This document shows positions 16,973 through 26,194 of a stretch of DNA of 53,979 bases, piece after piece (position 1 is the stretch's first letter; each line of letters starts with the position of its first letter). The position numbers and the translations under genes were made by a program. Source of the DNA: Gammaproteobacteria bacterium (GTDB lineage: Bacteria; Pseudomonadota; Gammaproteobacteria; Nitrococcales; Nitrococcaceae); NCBI GenBank assembly GCA_030433275.1, contig JAUILK010000024.1, positions 1 through 53,979 on the forward strand, in the 5' to 3' direction. The notes under the pieces are model-generated. The model was not told the origin of the DNA and did no database searches. It was given only the letters and a program-made list of their open reading frames with translations.

Positions 16973-18622
16973 ATGAAAGCCTCCGATCGGCTCGTGCAAT
17001 GCCTGGAGCGCGAGGGCATCACCCATGTCTTTGGTGTGCCGGGCGAGGAGAACGCCGATGTCATGCTCTCGCTGCAGGAGTCGAACATCCGCTTCGTGCT
17101 GGCGCGCCATGAACAAGGGGCCGCGTTCATGGCGGAAGCTTTCGGGCGTCTGACCGGCAACCCGGCCGTATGTCTGGGCACGTTGGGGCCGGGTGCGACC
17201 AACCTGATCACCGCCGTGGCCGATGCCAACATGGACCACGCCCCGATGCTCGTGCTGACCGGCCAAGGGGCCACCACCCGGCAGCATAAGGAGAGCCATC
17301 AGATCATGGACGTGGTGAGCATGTACGCGCCGGTGACCAAATGGGCGCATGCCGTGCGGCATCCGGACAACATCCCCGAAGTGGTGCGCCGGGCCGTACG
17401 CACCGCCCGTGCCGAGAAACCGGGGGCGGTGCACATCGAGCTTGCCGAGGACATCGCCAAGCTCGACTCGGCATACCCGCCCATGGAACCGCGCCGTTTC
17501 CGCCGGCCGGGCCCGGACGATAAGGTGACGGATCAGGCCTTCGAGTTGCTGCGCAAAGCCCGCAGTCCGATCATCATTGCCGGCAACGGCGCCATTCGCA
17601 AACGTGCCAGCCGCCAGTTGCGTCGTTTTTGCGAGCAGACCGGCATCGGCGTTATGGGCACCTTCATGGGCAAGGGCTGTGTCCGCCTCGACGCCGATTA
17701 CTGCTTGTTCACCATCGGCCTGCAACAAAAAGATTACGTCAGCTACGCCCTCGATCAGGCCGATTTGGTGATCACGGTGGGCTACGATCTGGTGGAATAC
17801 CCGCCGCGCTTGTGGAATCCGCAAGGCGACAAGGCGATTCTCCACATCGATTTCGCACCGGCCGGCATCGATCGGGAATACCACCCCCAGGTTGAGTTGG
17901 TGGGCGACATCGCCCACGCGCTTTGGGCGCTCAATGAGCGCGTGGTGGCCCGTGGGGTGCCTGGCTACGAGTTCGACATGCAGCGCCGCACCCGCCAGCG
18001 TATGCAGGAGGATTTTGCGCTGCACGCCGAGGATGACACGGAGGGGGTGATCCGCCCGCAAAAGGCGATCTGGGATGTTCGCCAGGCGCTTGGCGAGCAG
18101 GACATCCTGCTCTCCGGGGTCGGTGCTCACAAAATGTGGGTCGGGCGCTACTACCACTGCTACGAGCCCAACACCTGTCTGATCCCCAACGGGTTTTGTT
18201 CGATGGGCATGCCGTTGCCCGGAGCGATCGGTGCTCATCTGGTCTACCCGGAACGCCGGATTTTCGGCATTGCCGGTGACGGTGATTTTCTGATGAACGT
18301 CCAGGAGATGGAAACCGCCCGCCGGCTCGGTGCGGATATTACGCTGATGGTCTGGGAGGACGGCGGCTATGGGCTGATCTCGTGGAAGCAGGAGGATCAG
18401 TTCGGCCGCCACACCGACCTCGCCTTCGGCAACCCGGACTGGCTGAAACTCGCCGCGAGCTTCGACTGGCAGGGGCAGTATGTTGTCAATGCCCGAGATC
18501 TGCGCCCGGCCATCGATGCCGCGCTCGCCTACCGTGGTCCGTCGCTGATCGTCATCCCGATCGATTATCGCGAAAATCGCCTGCTCACCCGCCGCCTCGG
18601 CGAGATCCGCTGCTCGATCTGA
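16973..18622 (+). CDS. Acetolactate synthase, large-subunit type (ThDP-dependent)
   Basis: A 549-residue thiamine-diphosphate enzyme that condenses two pyruvates to acetolactate. Glu47 in ARHEQGAAFMAEAFGR is the catalytic glutamate; GPGATNLITAVADANMDHAP follows. The C-terminal cofactor motif begins GDGDFLMN (Asp436) and ends in a VWEDGGYGL loop. There is no small regulatory subunit gene next to it, which fits a catabolic AlsS-like or stand-alone enzyme rather than IlvBN/IlvIH. GGAAAGGGAG lies upstream of the ATG. Related decarboxylases or oxalyl-CoA enzymes are less likely. Its promoter region contains hairpin element B. Confidence 0.85.
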   Translation: MKASDRLVQCLEREGITHVFGVPGEENADVMLSLQESNIRFVLARHEQGAAFMAEAFGRLTGNPAVCLGTLGPGATNLITAVADANMDHAPMLVLTGQGATTRQHKESHQIMDVVSMYAPVTKWAHAVRHPDNIPEVVRRAVRTARAEKPGAVHIELAEDIAKLDSAYPPMEPRRFRRPGPDDKVTDQAFELLRKARSPIIIAGNGAIRKRASRQLRRFCEQTGIGVMGTFMGKGCVRLDADYCLFTIGLQQKDYVSYALDQADLVITVGYDLVEYPPRLWNPQGDKAILHIDFAPAGIDREYHPQVELVGDIAHALWALNERVVARGVPGYEFDMQRRTRQRMQEDFALHAEDDTEGVIRPQKAIWDVRQALGEQDILLSGVGAHKMWVGRYYHCYEPNTCLIPNGFCSMGMPLPGAIGAHLVYPERRIFGIAGDGDFLMNVQEMETARRLGADITLMVWEDGGYGLISWKQEDQFGRHTDLAFGNPDWLKLAASFDWQGQYVVNARDLRPAIDAALAYRGPSLIVIPIDYRENRLLTRRLGEIRCSI

Positions 18623-18715
18623 GGTGTCCTATTGCAGGTTGCTCGCGACAGTGGCCGGTACGTATCCCGCGGCCTTGCTTGGACCAATGCGGTCTGGTTT
18701 ATGCCGCTTGGTCGG

Positions 18716-19014
18716 CTAGCCTGATTGGGTTCCGTCGATCGACTCCATGCCCTGACGCTCGAGTGCGATCTTGATGCCTTCGTCCTCCTCCATGTGTTGG
18801 CGATGCGCCTTGAGGGCCGGATAGTCGTCGATCGATAGCGCGGTCTGCTCGGTCCTGCGGCACAGCACGTACAGATATGGATCGGCAAGGCTTTGTTCGC
18901 CCAAATACCAGTCGGTGCCACTGTTCTTGAGCGCGGCGTTCATTCGCTCATAATGCTGCGCCAGTTTGTCGTAGGCCTTGTCCCTGATTTCTTGCCTCTT
19001 GGATTCAACGGTAC
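18716..19014 (-). pseudogene. Glutathione S-transferase, C-terminal remnant
   Basis: The minus-strand translation contains YERMNAALKNSGTDWYLGEQ and SLADPYLYVLCRRTE, the all-alpha C-terminal domain of GstA-type glutathione S-transferases, ending EGIKIALERQGME. The thioredoxin-like N-terminal half with the glutathione site is missing: upstream the frame runs into the 3' end of the YdjM-type gene. GST similarity begins near VESKRQEIRDKAYDK at about 19014. The remnant probably cannot bind glutathione. It looks like the scar of a deletion or recombination that joined the two genes. Confidence 0.75.
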
Positions 19015-20040
19015 GCGGGCATCCCCTGTAAACCGGCGCAAGCGGTAGGGGCGCCACGCGCTCGCCGTTGCATCACGACACATCCCGTAGCGAAACGGTG
19101 GCGACAACCCGGGGAACACGTAGCGCAGATCGGTGAACCACACGCACTGCTGCGCGTCCCGCATCTCGTTACGATAAACCACAGGGTAGCGCGCGAACCG
19201 CCGAAACGGCGTCATCTCCGAGTGGGCCCATACCTGCCGGACCGTTGCCGAAGGCGAGGCAGGAGGCGCTAGGTGTTTTCGCCAGATCAGCTGCGAGGGG
19301 GCTTGATAAGGGCGGATCAACGTCGCCATGCCCGGGAGTCGGCGCAGCCGCTCGTGCAACGCGGGCATAAGCACGAGGTAGGCTTCCGCGTAGTACTCAT
19401 CCCGCACAGCGATCGCTTTCCAGTACACTGGTAGCGGCGCCATGGGCAGAGCGTGGAAGGCGTGCTCGTCCATTGTGGGTGCGGGTGCGTGAATCAAGGC
19501 AAGCGTTTCGGCCTCGTTTTTTAGCCAGGCCTGAGCGGCGACGTAGAGAGCCAGCACGATCAGGCCGGCACTGGCACCAGTGTGCGGGCGCCAGCGCACG
19601 GAGGCGAGAAGCCCCAGGATCACCACGCCGGTGAAGAGCGCGTCGACCACGAAGCTGATGTCGAGCGCGGGACGCCAGTTCGACAACGGCGCAAACAAGT
19701 GGACGCCATAGGTGGTCAGCAGGTCGGAGCCGATATGCGAAGCGATGGCCAGTGCCACCAGCGCGATCGCGGCGGCCCGAGGCACGGCGAATACCCAGGC
19801 CACCGCCGCTCCGAGCAAGGCGGCCCACAGCGGCAGCAACACCAGGGAATGCGTCGGTCCGCGATGCCACTGGGCGAGGAAGGCCAGGGGATCGATCCAG
19901 TAGGTCAGATAGTCGATGTCGGGGAAGGCGGCGGCCACCGCGCCGATCCAGCCGTGTCGCGCCGCGCTGGTGCCTGTGGCTAAGGCGGGCACGGCACGGG
20001 CGACCAACGCCCCCAACATTGCGTGTGTCGCGGTATCCAT
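18940..20040 (-). CDS. YdjM-type membrane-bound metal-dependent hydrolase
   Basis: A 366-residue inner-membrane protein of the YdjM family (PF04307). The N-terminus has MDTATHAMLGALVARA, then FPDIDYLTYW and WHRGPTHSLVLLPLWAALLG, the His/Asp metal-site motifs, and several hydrophobic segments up to about residue 170. The biochemical role of the family is poorly known; E. coli YdjM is SOS-induced. The last 40 residues or so (after RYGMCRDATASAW) are low in family character and overlap the GST remnant in another frame, so the C-terminus may be chimeric. The gene lies four bases downstream of a TetR gene on the same strand. Confidence 0.75.
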   Translation of the reverse strand: MDTATHAMLGALVARAVPALATGTSAARHGWIGAVAAAFPDIDYLTYWIDPLAFLAQWHRGPTHSLVLLPLWAALLGAAVAWVFAVPRAAAIALVALAIASHIGSDLLTTYGVHLFAPLSNWRPALDISFVVDALFTGVVILGLLASVRWRPHTGASAGLIVLALYVAAQAWLKNEAETLALIHAPAPTMDEHAFHALPMAPLPVYWKAIAVRDEYYAEAYLVLMPALHERLRRLPGMATLIRPYQAPSQLIWRKHLAPPASPSATVRQVWAHSEMTPFRRFARYPVVYRNEMRDAQQCVWFTDLRYVFPGLSPPFRYGMCRDATASAWRPYRLRRFTGDARVPLNPRGKKSGTRPTTNWRSIMSE

Positions 20041-20044
20041 GGCA

Positions 20045-20731
20045 TCACGGCTCGCGCTCTAGCCAGCTCCTTCGCCGACGGGATAACGGCCCGCCGGCGA
20101 GCACAGCGAACGAGCGCAACAACTGCGGGAGGGGGGGCAACCGGCCGAAGGCGGCTGTCAGCTGGAGCAGGCGATGGAGGAAGCGCCGGGTAGCCTGGAG
20201 ATCGCCGCGTGGGTTCAGGAGCCAGTACGCGAAAGTCGTGACGAGCAGCGTGGTCAGGACGCTTTCGTCGAGCGCCCGCAGCACGAAGGTTTGCGGGCGG
20301 CCGCAGGCCTCCCGTAGCCACTGAACCGTGCGACTGATGCGAAGCACAGCGGGGATCTGGACATGCAGATGGCCCGGTTCCAGCTTGTTGAGGATGATCT
20401 CGCGGGTCACGCGCCGGTGCGTGTCGAGCGCGCCGAGCCAGGCGATGATGCAGTCCTCGATACGTTCGAGCTCTGGCAGAGGTCGGGTCTGTTCGCTGGC
20501 CGCCGCTTGCAGCATCACTGCATCCGCCCGGTCGAACCAGGCCTCGGCGATGGCTTCTTTCTCCCGGTAGTGGCGGCGGATATCGTCGAGGCCGATGTCG
20601 AGCGCATCGGCGACGTCGGCGAGTCGGATCGCCTCCCAACCGACGTCTTCCGCCAGGAAGATAGCAGTATCCAGTATGCGCTGATCGAGCGTTGCAGGGT
20701 AATAGGCGGTTTTTGCCGGCGGTCTTGTCAT
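20045..20731 (-). CDS. TetR/AcrR-family transcriptional regulator
   Basis: A 228-residue regulator. Residues 14-65 form the helix-turn-helix domain (RILDTAIFLAEDVGWEAIRL, then ADVADALDIGLDDIRRHYREK); the rest is a helical ligand-binding domain of unknown specificity. The C-terminus is rich in arginine. It probably forms an operon with the downstream YdjM-type gene, which starts four bases after its stop. The strongest upstream AAGGAGAG is about 25 bases from the ATG, so the start is slightly uncertain. Its target may be its own operon or the adjacent ZIP transporter gene. Confidence 0.8.
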   Translation of the reverse strand: MTRPPAKTAYYPATLDQRILDTAIFLAEDVGWEAIRLADVADALDIGLDDIRRHYREKEAIAEAWFDRADAVMLQAAASEQTRPLPELERIEDCIIAWLGALDTHRRVTREIILNKLEPGHLHVQIPAVLRISRTVQWLREACGRPQTFVLRALDESVLTTLLVTTFAYWLLNPRGDLQATRRFLHRLLQLTAAFGRLPPLPQLLRSFAVLAGGPLSRRRRSWLEREP

Positions 20732-20779
20732 GCAGCTTGTCCCGTATGAGACTCTCCTTCTGCCACTGACTATAGTGAA

Positions 20780-21514
20780 TCAGTTCTTCGATGCGACAAT
20801 AACCAATGCGACGAGCACGCCGCCGGCCAAGGCGACCAAGCTGTATTTTTTATTTTCCTGTTCCGCTCTGGGCAGCAGGTGAGTGGCTCCAACGTATACC
20901 AGCGCACCGGCTGATAGCGACAGTAAAGCCCCCAACATATGATCGTCGATGGCGGTAATCATAGGATAAGAGACCAGCATGCCTAGGGGCGTGGTCGCTG
21001 CCGCGGCTAGAAAGGCCAGGATTGTGGCCTGACGCTGAGTAAAGCCGGCGCGCACGAGCAGCAGATATGTGATGATGCCTTCGGGGAACTCGTGCAGGAC
21101 CATGCCCAGGGTCGCTAAATATCCCATAAGGATGCTGACAGTGAAGGTGATGGAATAGATGCATCCGTCAATGAAGGAATGAAAGCCGATGCCGAGCATG
21201 GGTACTACGCCGATCGTATAGTCTTTTTTGCCGGGGTCACGCTCGCAGACGAATGCCGTGATGAAGCGGTTGAATAAATGCAGTCCAAGGAACCCGGCTA
21301 GCAGCCAGAACGGAGCACGCGGATTCATGGAGAAGGATTTTGGGATGATGTGCAGGAAGGACGCCGATATAAGCACACCGGCCGCGAAGCACATGAAATA
21401 CGTGGTGTTCCGATGTCCCCAGTCGGCGTACCTACGTATCGTATAGATGCCGAGAAATGTGACAAGAGCGGCTAGGCTGCTGGCAGCCAGGGCCATCAAG
21501 AATGCATTATCCAC
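20780..21514 (-). CDS. ZIP-family divalent metal transporter
   Basis: A 244-residue inner-membrane transporter with about eight hydrophobic segments. The metal-binding sequences are HSFIDG at residues 112-117 and HEFPEG at 141-146, diagnostic of ZIP proteins (Zn, Fe or Mn import). The cytoplasmic loop between segments 3 and 4 is short and not histidine-rich. The start is GTG at 21514 with GGAG eight bases upstream. An ATG two bases further up is out of frame. Metal specificity cannot be read from the sequence. Confidence 0.88.
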   Translation of the reverse strand: MDNAFLMALAASSLAALVTFLGIYTIRRYADWGHRNTTYFMCFAAGVLISASFLHIIPKSFSMNPRAPFWLLAGFLGLHLFNRFITAFVCERDPGKKDYTIGVVPMLGIGFHSFIDGCIYSITFTVSILMGYLATLGMVLHEFPEGIITYLLLVRAGFTQRQATILAFLAAAATTPLGMLVSYPMITAIDDHMLGALLSLSAGALVYVGATHLLPRAEQENKKYSLVALAGGVLVALVIVASKN

Positions 21515-22035
21515 ATTTTATCTCCAGTTTTGCCAAAATCGTAATGATTCGAAGCAGAGTGTGCGCGCGGCTCGTTTTGTTGGCCGACGCAAACTGCAAC
21601 AAGTACACACTGGCCGTGCCCTGGCCGGGTGTCGAGTAAAGGGCGTGCTCGTGTTGTACTCAGACATAGATGCTAAAGCCCGTTTTTAAGCCACTGTGCT
21701 CCATTGTCGACCGGGGAAAGGTGGCGCTTTTCTCTGTAAGAATACCTTCTCCACCTAGTGTGTCCGTTGACGTGGGTCCGGAGTGTTTCCTCGGTCGATA
21801 AGGCCGATCACCCGCTGGTCTTCCGGCCAGGATATTTGGCGTGCCTCGGTAAACATCGCAGCCGCAGCGTCCAAACTGGATGCAATTTCTGGGCGCCGTC
21901 CGGCGGTGGGCCGAATTTGCGCAGTTGGGGAAAATACGACCCATCCCAATCGAGAGTCGGCAACCGGATCAAGCCTTGTTGGGGCCTATAGCAACCTTGC
22001 CGTGCGTTGTAGTAAAGGGCATAGAGAGCGAGAGG
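21515..22035. other. Gene-poor spacer of about 520 bases
   Basis: The spacer lies between the divergent ZIP and DUF4010 genes and must hold both promoters. Short open frames exist on both strands, for example a minus-strand frame of 64 codons ending at 21755, but none matches a family I recognise or has a good ribosome-binding site. No riboswitch fold, repeat or RNA gene could be identified by eye. Confidence 0.5.
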
Positions 22036-23286
22036 ATGAGTGAAATCGAGAGCTTCCGCGCGCTGGGGTTAGCCCTTGGACTGGGGTTGCTGGTCGGGTT
22101 GCAGCGCGAACGCGCCAAACCCGATCTAGCTGGTATCCGTACCTTTACGATTATCACCCTACTTGGTGCTGCGACCGGGTTGTTGAGTTCAGAGCAAAGT
22201 CAGTGGCCGATTTTGATCGGCATGCTCGCAGTAGCCGTTATGTTGGTCGTTGGGAATCTTTTTATCATCAAGACTAAGCGGGGCAGTGCCGGGATAACTA
22301 CCGAGATGGCGGCGCTGATGATGTACGTCGTGGGGGCCTTGCTGGCATTGAATCAGATCGCGATCGGTATCGTGCTCGCCGGTGGCACCGCCGTGCTGTT
22401 GCAATGGAAGCAACCGCTACACAGCTTTGTCAAGCAGATCGGTGAGCAAGAGATTCGGGCGATTACCAAGTTTGTGCTTCTAGCATTGATCATACTGCCG
22501 CTGCTGCCGGATAAGACTTATGGCCCTTATGAGGTGCTGAATCCTTATAAGATTTGGTTGATGGTCGTCTTAATCGTCGGCATCAGTGCTGGTGCCTTTG
22601 TGGCGCACTTGTTTTTGAAGCCACGGTCCGGATCGGTGCTTGGCGGAATCCTTGGTGGATTGATATCGAGCACCGCCACCACGGTGAGTTTCGCGCGCCA
22701 GACGAAGACCAATATCGCTACGGCATCACATGCCTCATTGGTTATCGTTATCGCCTCAACTGTCGTTTATCTGCGGATTTTGTTTGAGATCGCAGTCGTG
22801 GCGCCTGGGCTTTTGCCGCATGTGGCGCTTCCGCTCATCGTGATGCTCATCTTTATGTCCGGTTTATCTGCACTCCAATTCGTCAAAGCTGCCCGATCCG
22901 AGGAGTTTGACGTATCATCGAGTAACCCGGTGCAACTCAAACCGGCGCTGATATTCGGCGCGCTCTACGCGATAGTCTTGTTAGTCGCGGCGGCGGCCAG
23001 GGACTATATCGGAGCCAGTGCATTGTATGCGGTGGCTGGCTTCAGCGGTCTGACGGACGTGGATGCTATAACCTTATCCGCGGCTGAGTTGTACACTCAG
23101 GGTCGCATCGGTGCCGATATCGCCTGGCGAGTTGTCTTGCTAGCATCCCTTTCCAACCTTGTGTTCAAAGCTGCCATCGTCGGGCTGTTGGGGAGCCGTC
23201 AAGTTTTTGTAGAGATCGCTTCCTTGTTCGGCAGTTCGGTTGTTGCGGGAGCAGCCATCTTATGGCTACTACCGGCCATACGTTGA
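22036..23286 (+). CDS. MgtC/SapB-like and DUF4010 membrane protein
   Basis: A 416-residue integral membrane protein. The first ~140 residues match the MgtC/SapB domain (LGLGLLVGLQRERAK and AGIRTFTIITLLGA); the remainder is a DUF4010 region with SSTATTVSFARQTK and GFSGLTDVDAITLSAAEL. About a dozen hydrophobic segments are expected. The function is not established. ATG 22036 with GAGAG upstream matches the family N-terminus; the frame continues 52 codons upstream with no similarity. It sits opposite a ZIP transporter, which may hint at metal homeostasis, but that is inference. Confidence 0.85.
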   Translation: MSEIESFRALGLALGLGLLVGLQRERAKPDLAGIRTFTIITLLGAATGLLSSEQSQWPILIGMLAVAVMLVVGNLFIIKTKRGSAGITTEMAALMMYVVGALLALNQIAIGIVLAGGTAVLLQWKQPLHSFVKQIGEQEIRAITKFVLLALIILPLLPDKTYGPYEVLNPYKIWLMVVLIVGISAGAFVAHLFLKPRSGSVLGGILGGLISSTATTVSFARQTKTNIATASHASLVIVIASTVVYLRILFEIAVVAPGLLPHVALPLIVMLIFMSGLSALQFVKAARSEEFDVSSSNPVQLKPALIFGALYAIVLLVAAAARDYIGASALYAVAGFSGLTDVDAITLSAAELYTQGRIGADIAWRVVLLASLSNLVFKAAIVGLLGSRQVFVEIASLFGSSVVAGAAILWLLPAIR

Positions 23287-23422
23287 AGCGCCATAAACAC
23301 CAATCGATAGTGGCATCTTTATGTCGCTCGGCCGCCGGGCGCTTTGTGCATACAGTCATGCGGCGGCGCTCCGTATAGCAAAAGCCTCGGCGGGGGCGTC
23401 GTGTGTATAAGGCGGTGTTTCG

Positions 23423-24358
23423 ATGAATTTCCAGCTCGTTGACATCGAAGCCTATTTCCTCGTCGTCGAGAGTGGTTCCATCAGCGCTGCGGCGCGGCGC
23501 AGCGGACTGGCCAAATCCATTCTCAGTAAGCGGATTGTCCGTCTGGAGCAAAACCTCGGCACGGAGTTGCTGCGCCGCTCGACCCGCGGGGTTGTGCCCA
23601 CTGATCGGGGTGAGGAATTCTATCGCCGAGCTCGCGGGGGGGTGCACGAGTTGGAAGCCGCCGCCGAGGCGGTTTCCTCCCGTGAGCAGGCGCTGCGTGG
23701 CGAGCTGCGCATCACAGCACCCATGACTTTCGGCACGCTTTATCTGGGCCGCATGCTCTTTCCGTTTCTGGCGCGTCATCCCGCACTTTCGGTAAAGCTC
23801 GATTTCGACGACCGGGTACTCGATATCACCCGGGCGGGTTATGATTTGGCCATTCGCATTACGCGCGATCCCGGTGACTCGCTGAAGGCAAGGCGGCTTG
23901 CCACAAGCCGTCGTGTCGTCTGCGCCAGCCCCGGGTATATCGAGCGCAACGGTCGTCCGCAGCGGATCGAGGATCTCCCGCAGCACCGCTGCATCGGCTA
24001 CTCCAATGTCCGGCCCCACCGGCTCTGGCAGTTTGCGGCCGATGCAGCGGGCGGTGCGCCGCGCTTGCTCTCGGTACCGAGCCCCATTTCTTTCAACAAC
24101 GGCGAGCTCATGCGTGATGCGGCGATCGCCGGTCTCGGCATCATTGTGCTCCCGCTGTTTATCGCTGCCGAGGCAGTGCGCCGCGGTGATCTGGTGGTGC
24201 TGCTGCCGGGTGAGCGGCCATTGCCGGATTCCATCTATGCCGTCTATCCGGCAACCCGGTATGTGCCCACCAAGGTGCGGTTGGCGATTGATCATCTGGT
24301 CGCCGCTTGCGGTGAACTCCCGCCTTGGGAGCGAGATCTTCCGGATTGCTCGCAGTAG
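23423..24358 (+). CDS. LysR-family transcriptional regulator
   Basis: A 311-residue LTTR. The N-terminal winged helix-turn-helix spans residues 1-62, with SISAAARRSGLAKSILSKRI as the recognition region and LEQNLGTELLRRSTRGVVPT closing it. The effector-binding domain begins near residue 90 (GELRITAPMTFGTLYLG). This subtype resembles the CrgA/DmlR/AaeR clade. No divergently transcribed partner is present: the upstream gene runs in the same direction. The downstream pirin gene is a possible target, as LysR-pirin pairs are common in proteobacteria. Confidence 0.88.
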   Translation: MNFQLVDIEAYFLVVESGSISAAARRSGLAKSILSKRIVRLEQNLGTELLRRSTRGVVPTDRGEEFYRRARGGVHELEAAAEAVSSREQALRGELRITAPMTFGTLYLGRMLFPFLARHPALSVKLDFDDRVLDITRAGYDLAIRITRDPGDSLKARRLATSRRVVCASPGYIERNGRPQRIEDLPQHRCIGYSNVRPHRLWQFAADAAGGAPRLLSVPSPISFNNGELMRDAAIAGLGIIVLPLFIAAEAVRRGDLVVLLPGERPLPDSIYAVYPATRYVPTKVRLAIDHLVAACGELPPWERDLPDCSQ

Positions 24359-24487
24359 GCGTCCGGTAAGCGCGATTTGCCCGAGTGTCTCTGGGCTGGA
24401 AACGCGGCGTTCCAGCAGTGAATTCTATCTATTAGCCGACGACCCGCCTATCGTTTCCCAATAATGATATGCCGTATGGAGAGCGCC

Positions 24488-25393
24488 ATGAACGGTGACA
24501 TGAATAGGGTTCGGGAGGTCGTACGGATCGTGACTGCGCACCGCCAGCGCGAAGGGGCGGGTTTTATGGTTCGTCGCCCCTTGCCGAGCAACGGGTTCGA
24601 CGCCGCCGATCCGTTTTTGCTCCTCGACGAGATGGGGCCGGTGGACTATGGGCCCGGCGAGGCCACGGGTGCGCCCGATCATCCCCATCGCGGCTTCGAA
24701 ACAGTGACCTACATGATCGAAGGCGAGTTCGAACATGAAGACTCCGCCGGGCACCGAGGCACGCTGAAACCGGGCGATGTGCAGTGGATGACCGCCGGTG
24801 CCGGCATCGTTCACTCGGAGATGCCGACGGCGCGGATACGGGACGCCGGTGGTCGTGTTCACGGCTTCCAAGTCTGGGTGAATCTGGCGGCGCGCGACAA
24901 GCTGATGCGTCCGCGATATCAAGAGCTGGCCGCCGCAGCCATCCCGAGCGCGACGAGCGAGGACGGTTTGGCCCGGGTCAAGGTGATTGCGGGCGCAGCC
25001 CTGGGTGTGACGGCCGCAATCGCCACACGTACGCCGATCGTGTTCCAGGACTGGGAATTGAAGCCCGGCGCCGATGTCACGACGCGCCTTTCCGCTGAGC
25101 AACATGGCTATGTTTACGTCTATGAGGGTGCTGCATCATTGGGAGATGAGGCTACGCTTTCCAGCGGAGGTCAGCTCGTTATTCTTGGCGCCGGTTGCGC
25201 GGTTCGCCTGCGCTGCCGCATGGAGGCGACTGCCTCGGCTCGGCTCTTGCTGCTGGCGGGTGTGCCGTTGCACGAACCGGTCGCGCGTTATGGACCGTTC
25301 GTCATGAACACCGAGGAAGAACTGGTGCAGGCTGTTCATGACTTCCGGGCCGGCAAGTTCGGAGAGATCACGCGGTCGGCGACAATCGGCTGA
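24488..25393 (+). CDS. Pirin family protein
   Basis: A 301-residue bicupin. The N-terminal cupin carries the four metal ligands: His65 and His67 in PDHPHRGFETV, and His109 and Glu111 in GIVHSEMP. The C-terminal cupin ends VARYGPFVMNTEEELVQAVHDF, typical of pirins such as YhhW, which can act as a quercetinase. ATG 24488 has GGAGAG upstream; an ATG at 24464 is poorer. The gene is followed after 43 bases by a ycaC-like reading frame and then by the C-terminal remnant of a second pirin, so this locus probably arose by duplication within a pirin-ycaC cluster. Confidence 0.9.
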   Translation: MNGDMNRVREVVRIVTAHRQREGAGFMVRRPLPSNGFDAADPFLLLDEMGPVDYGPGEATGAPDHPHRGFETVTYMIEGEFEHEDSAGHRGTLKPGDVQWMTAGAGIVHSEMPTARIRDAGGRVHGFQVWVNLAARDKLMRPRYQELAAAAIPSATSEDGLARVKVIAGAALGVTAAIATRTPIVFQDWELKPGADVTTRLSAEQHGYVYVYEGAASLGDEATLSSGGQLVILGAGCAVRLRCRMEATASARLLLLAGVPLHEPVARYGPFVMNTEEELVQAVHDFRAGKFGEITRSATIG

Positions 25394-25436
25394 ATGGCCA
25401 CGATGAACCGATGTTTCGATTCTGATGGAGGCCGTC

Positions 25437-26069
25437 ATGAATAGTGGGTTCAAGTACAATCGAATACAAAAAGACGATGCGGTCGTCTTGCTGATAGACC
25501 ACCAGTCGGGCTTGATTTCGATGGTGCAAGACTTTTCCCCGGCGGAGTTCAAGGACAGCGTCCTGGCTCTTGCCGATATAGCCAAGTTCTTCGCTCTTCC
25601 AACCATTCTGACCACGAGTTTTGAGGAAGGTCCGAACGGTCCCTTGGTGCCCGAGCTCAAGGAGATGTTTCCAAAGGCGCCTTGCATCCCGCGTCCGGGC
25701 TAGATCAACGCATGGGACAATGAGGATTTCGTGAAAGCGGTCAAAGAGACCGGCCGCAACCAGCTGATCATCGCCGGGGTGGTGACTGATGTATGTGTGG
25801 CATTCCCGGCGCTCTCCGCATTTGAGGAGGGCTACGAAGTCTTCGTGGTGACTGATGCCTCGGGAACCTTCAACGAAGCGGTCCGCCATGCGGCATGGCA
25901 GCGTATGTCCCAGGCGGGAGTGCAGCTGATGAACTGGTTCAGTGTGGCGTGTGAACTGCACCGTGACTGGCGCAACGACATAGAGGGGCTCGGTAAGCTG
26001 CTCTCCAATCACATCCCAGCCTATCGAAACCTGATGACGAGCTATCTGGCACAAACGAAACATAGATAG
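25437..26069 (+). pseudogene. YcaC-type isochorismatase-family hydrolase interrupted by an in-frame amber codon
   Basis: The translation matches E. coli YcaC almost end to end: DAVVLLIDHQSGLISMVQDF, LPTILTTSFEEGPNGPLVPE, RPG-stop-INAWDNEDFVKAV, then IIAGVVTDVCVAFPALSAF and YRNLMTSYLAQT. Asp21 and Cys120 of the cysteine-hydrolase active site are kept. Codon 89 is TAG at 25701-25703 exactly where homologues have Asn or Gln, and the frame resumes without any shift. A single substitution (for example CAG to TAG) explains it. It is a recent pseudogene, a read-through gene or a sequencing error. GGAGG precedes ATG 25437. Confidence 0.85.
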
Positions 26070-26194
26070 ATAGCCAATAACCGGCCTGAACAATATAGAC
26101 TCGCGGTGGATATATACACTGGGGAACCGTTCCGGACCATGCCAGATATGGCGGTAATGTTGCTTGCTGCATCGCAACAGCGTGGGCCGTCCGT

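Noticed and set aside
16892-18412. 506-codon minus-strand frame opposite acetolactate synthase
   Set aside because: His/Gly-rich shadow of the recognised ThDP enzyme gene; no ribosome-binding site or family motif.
23165-24295. 376-codon minus-strand frame across the DUF4010 and LysR genes
   Set aside because: Spans two clearly recognised plus-strand genes and has no motif of its own.
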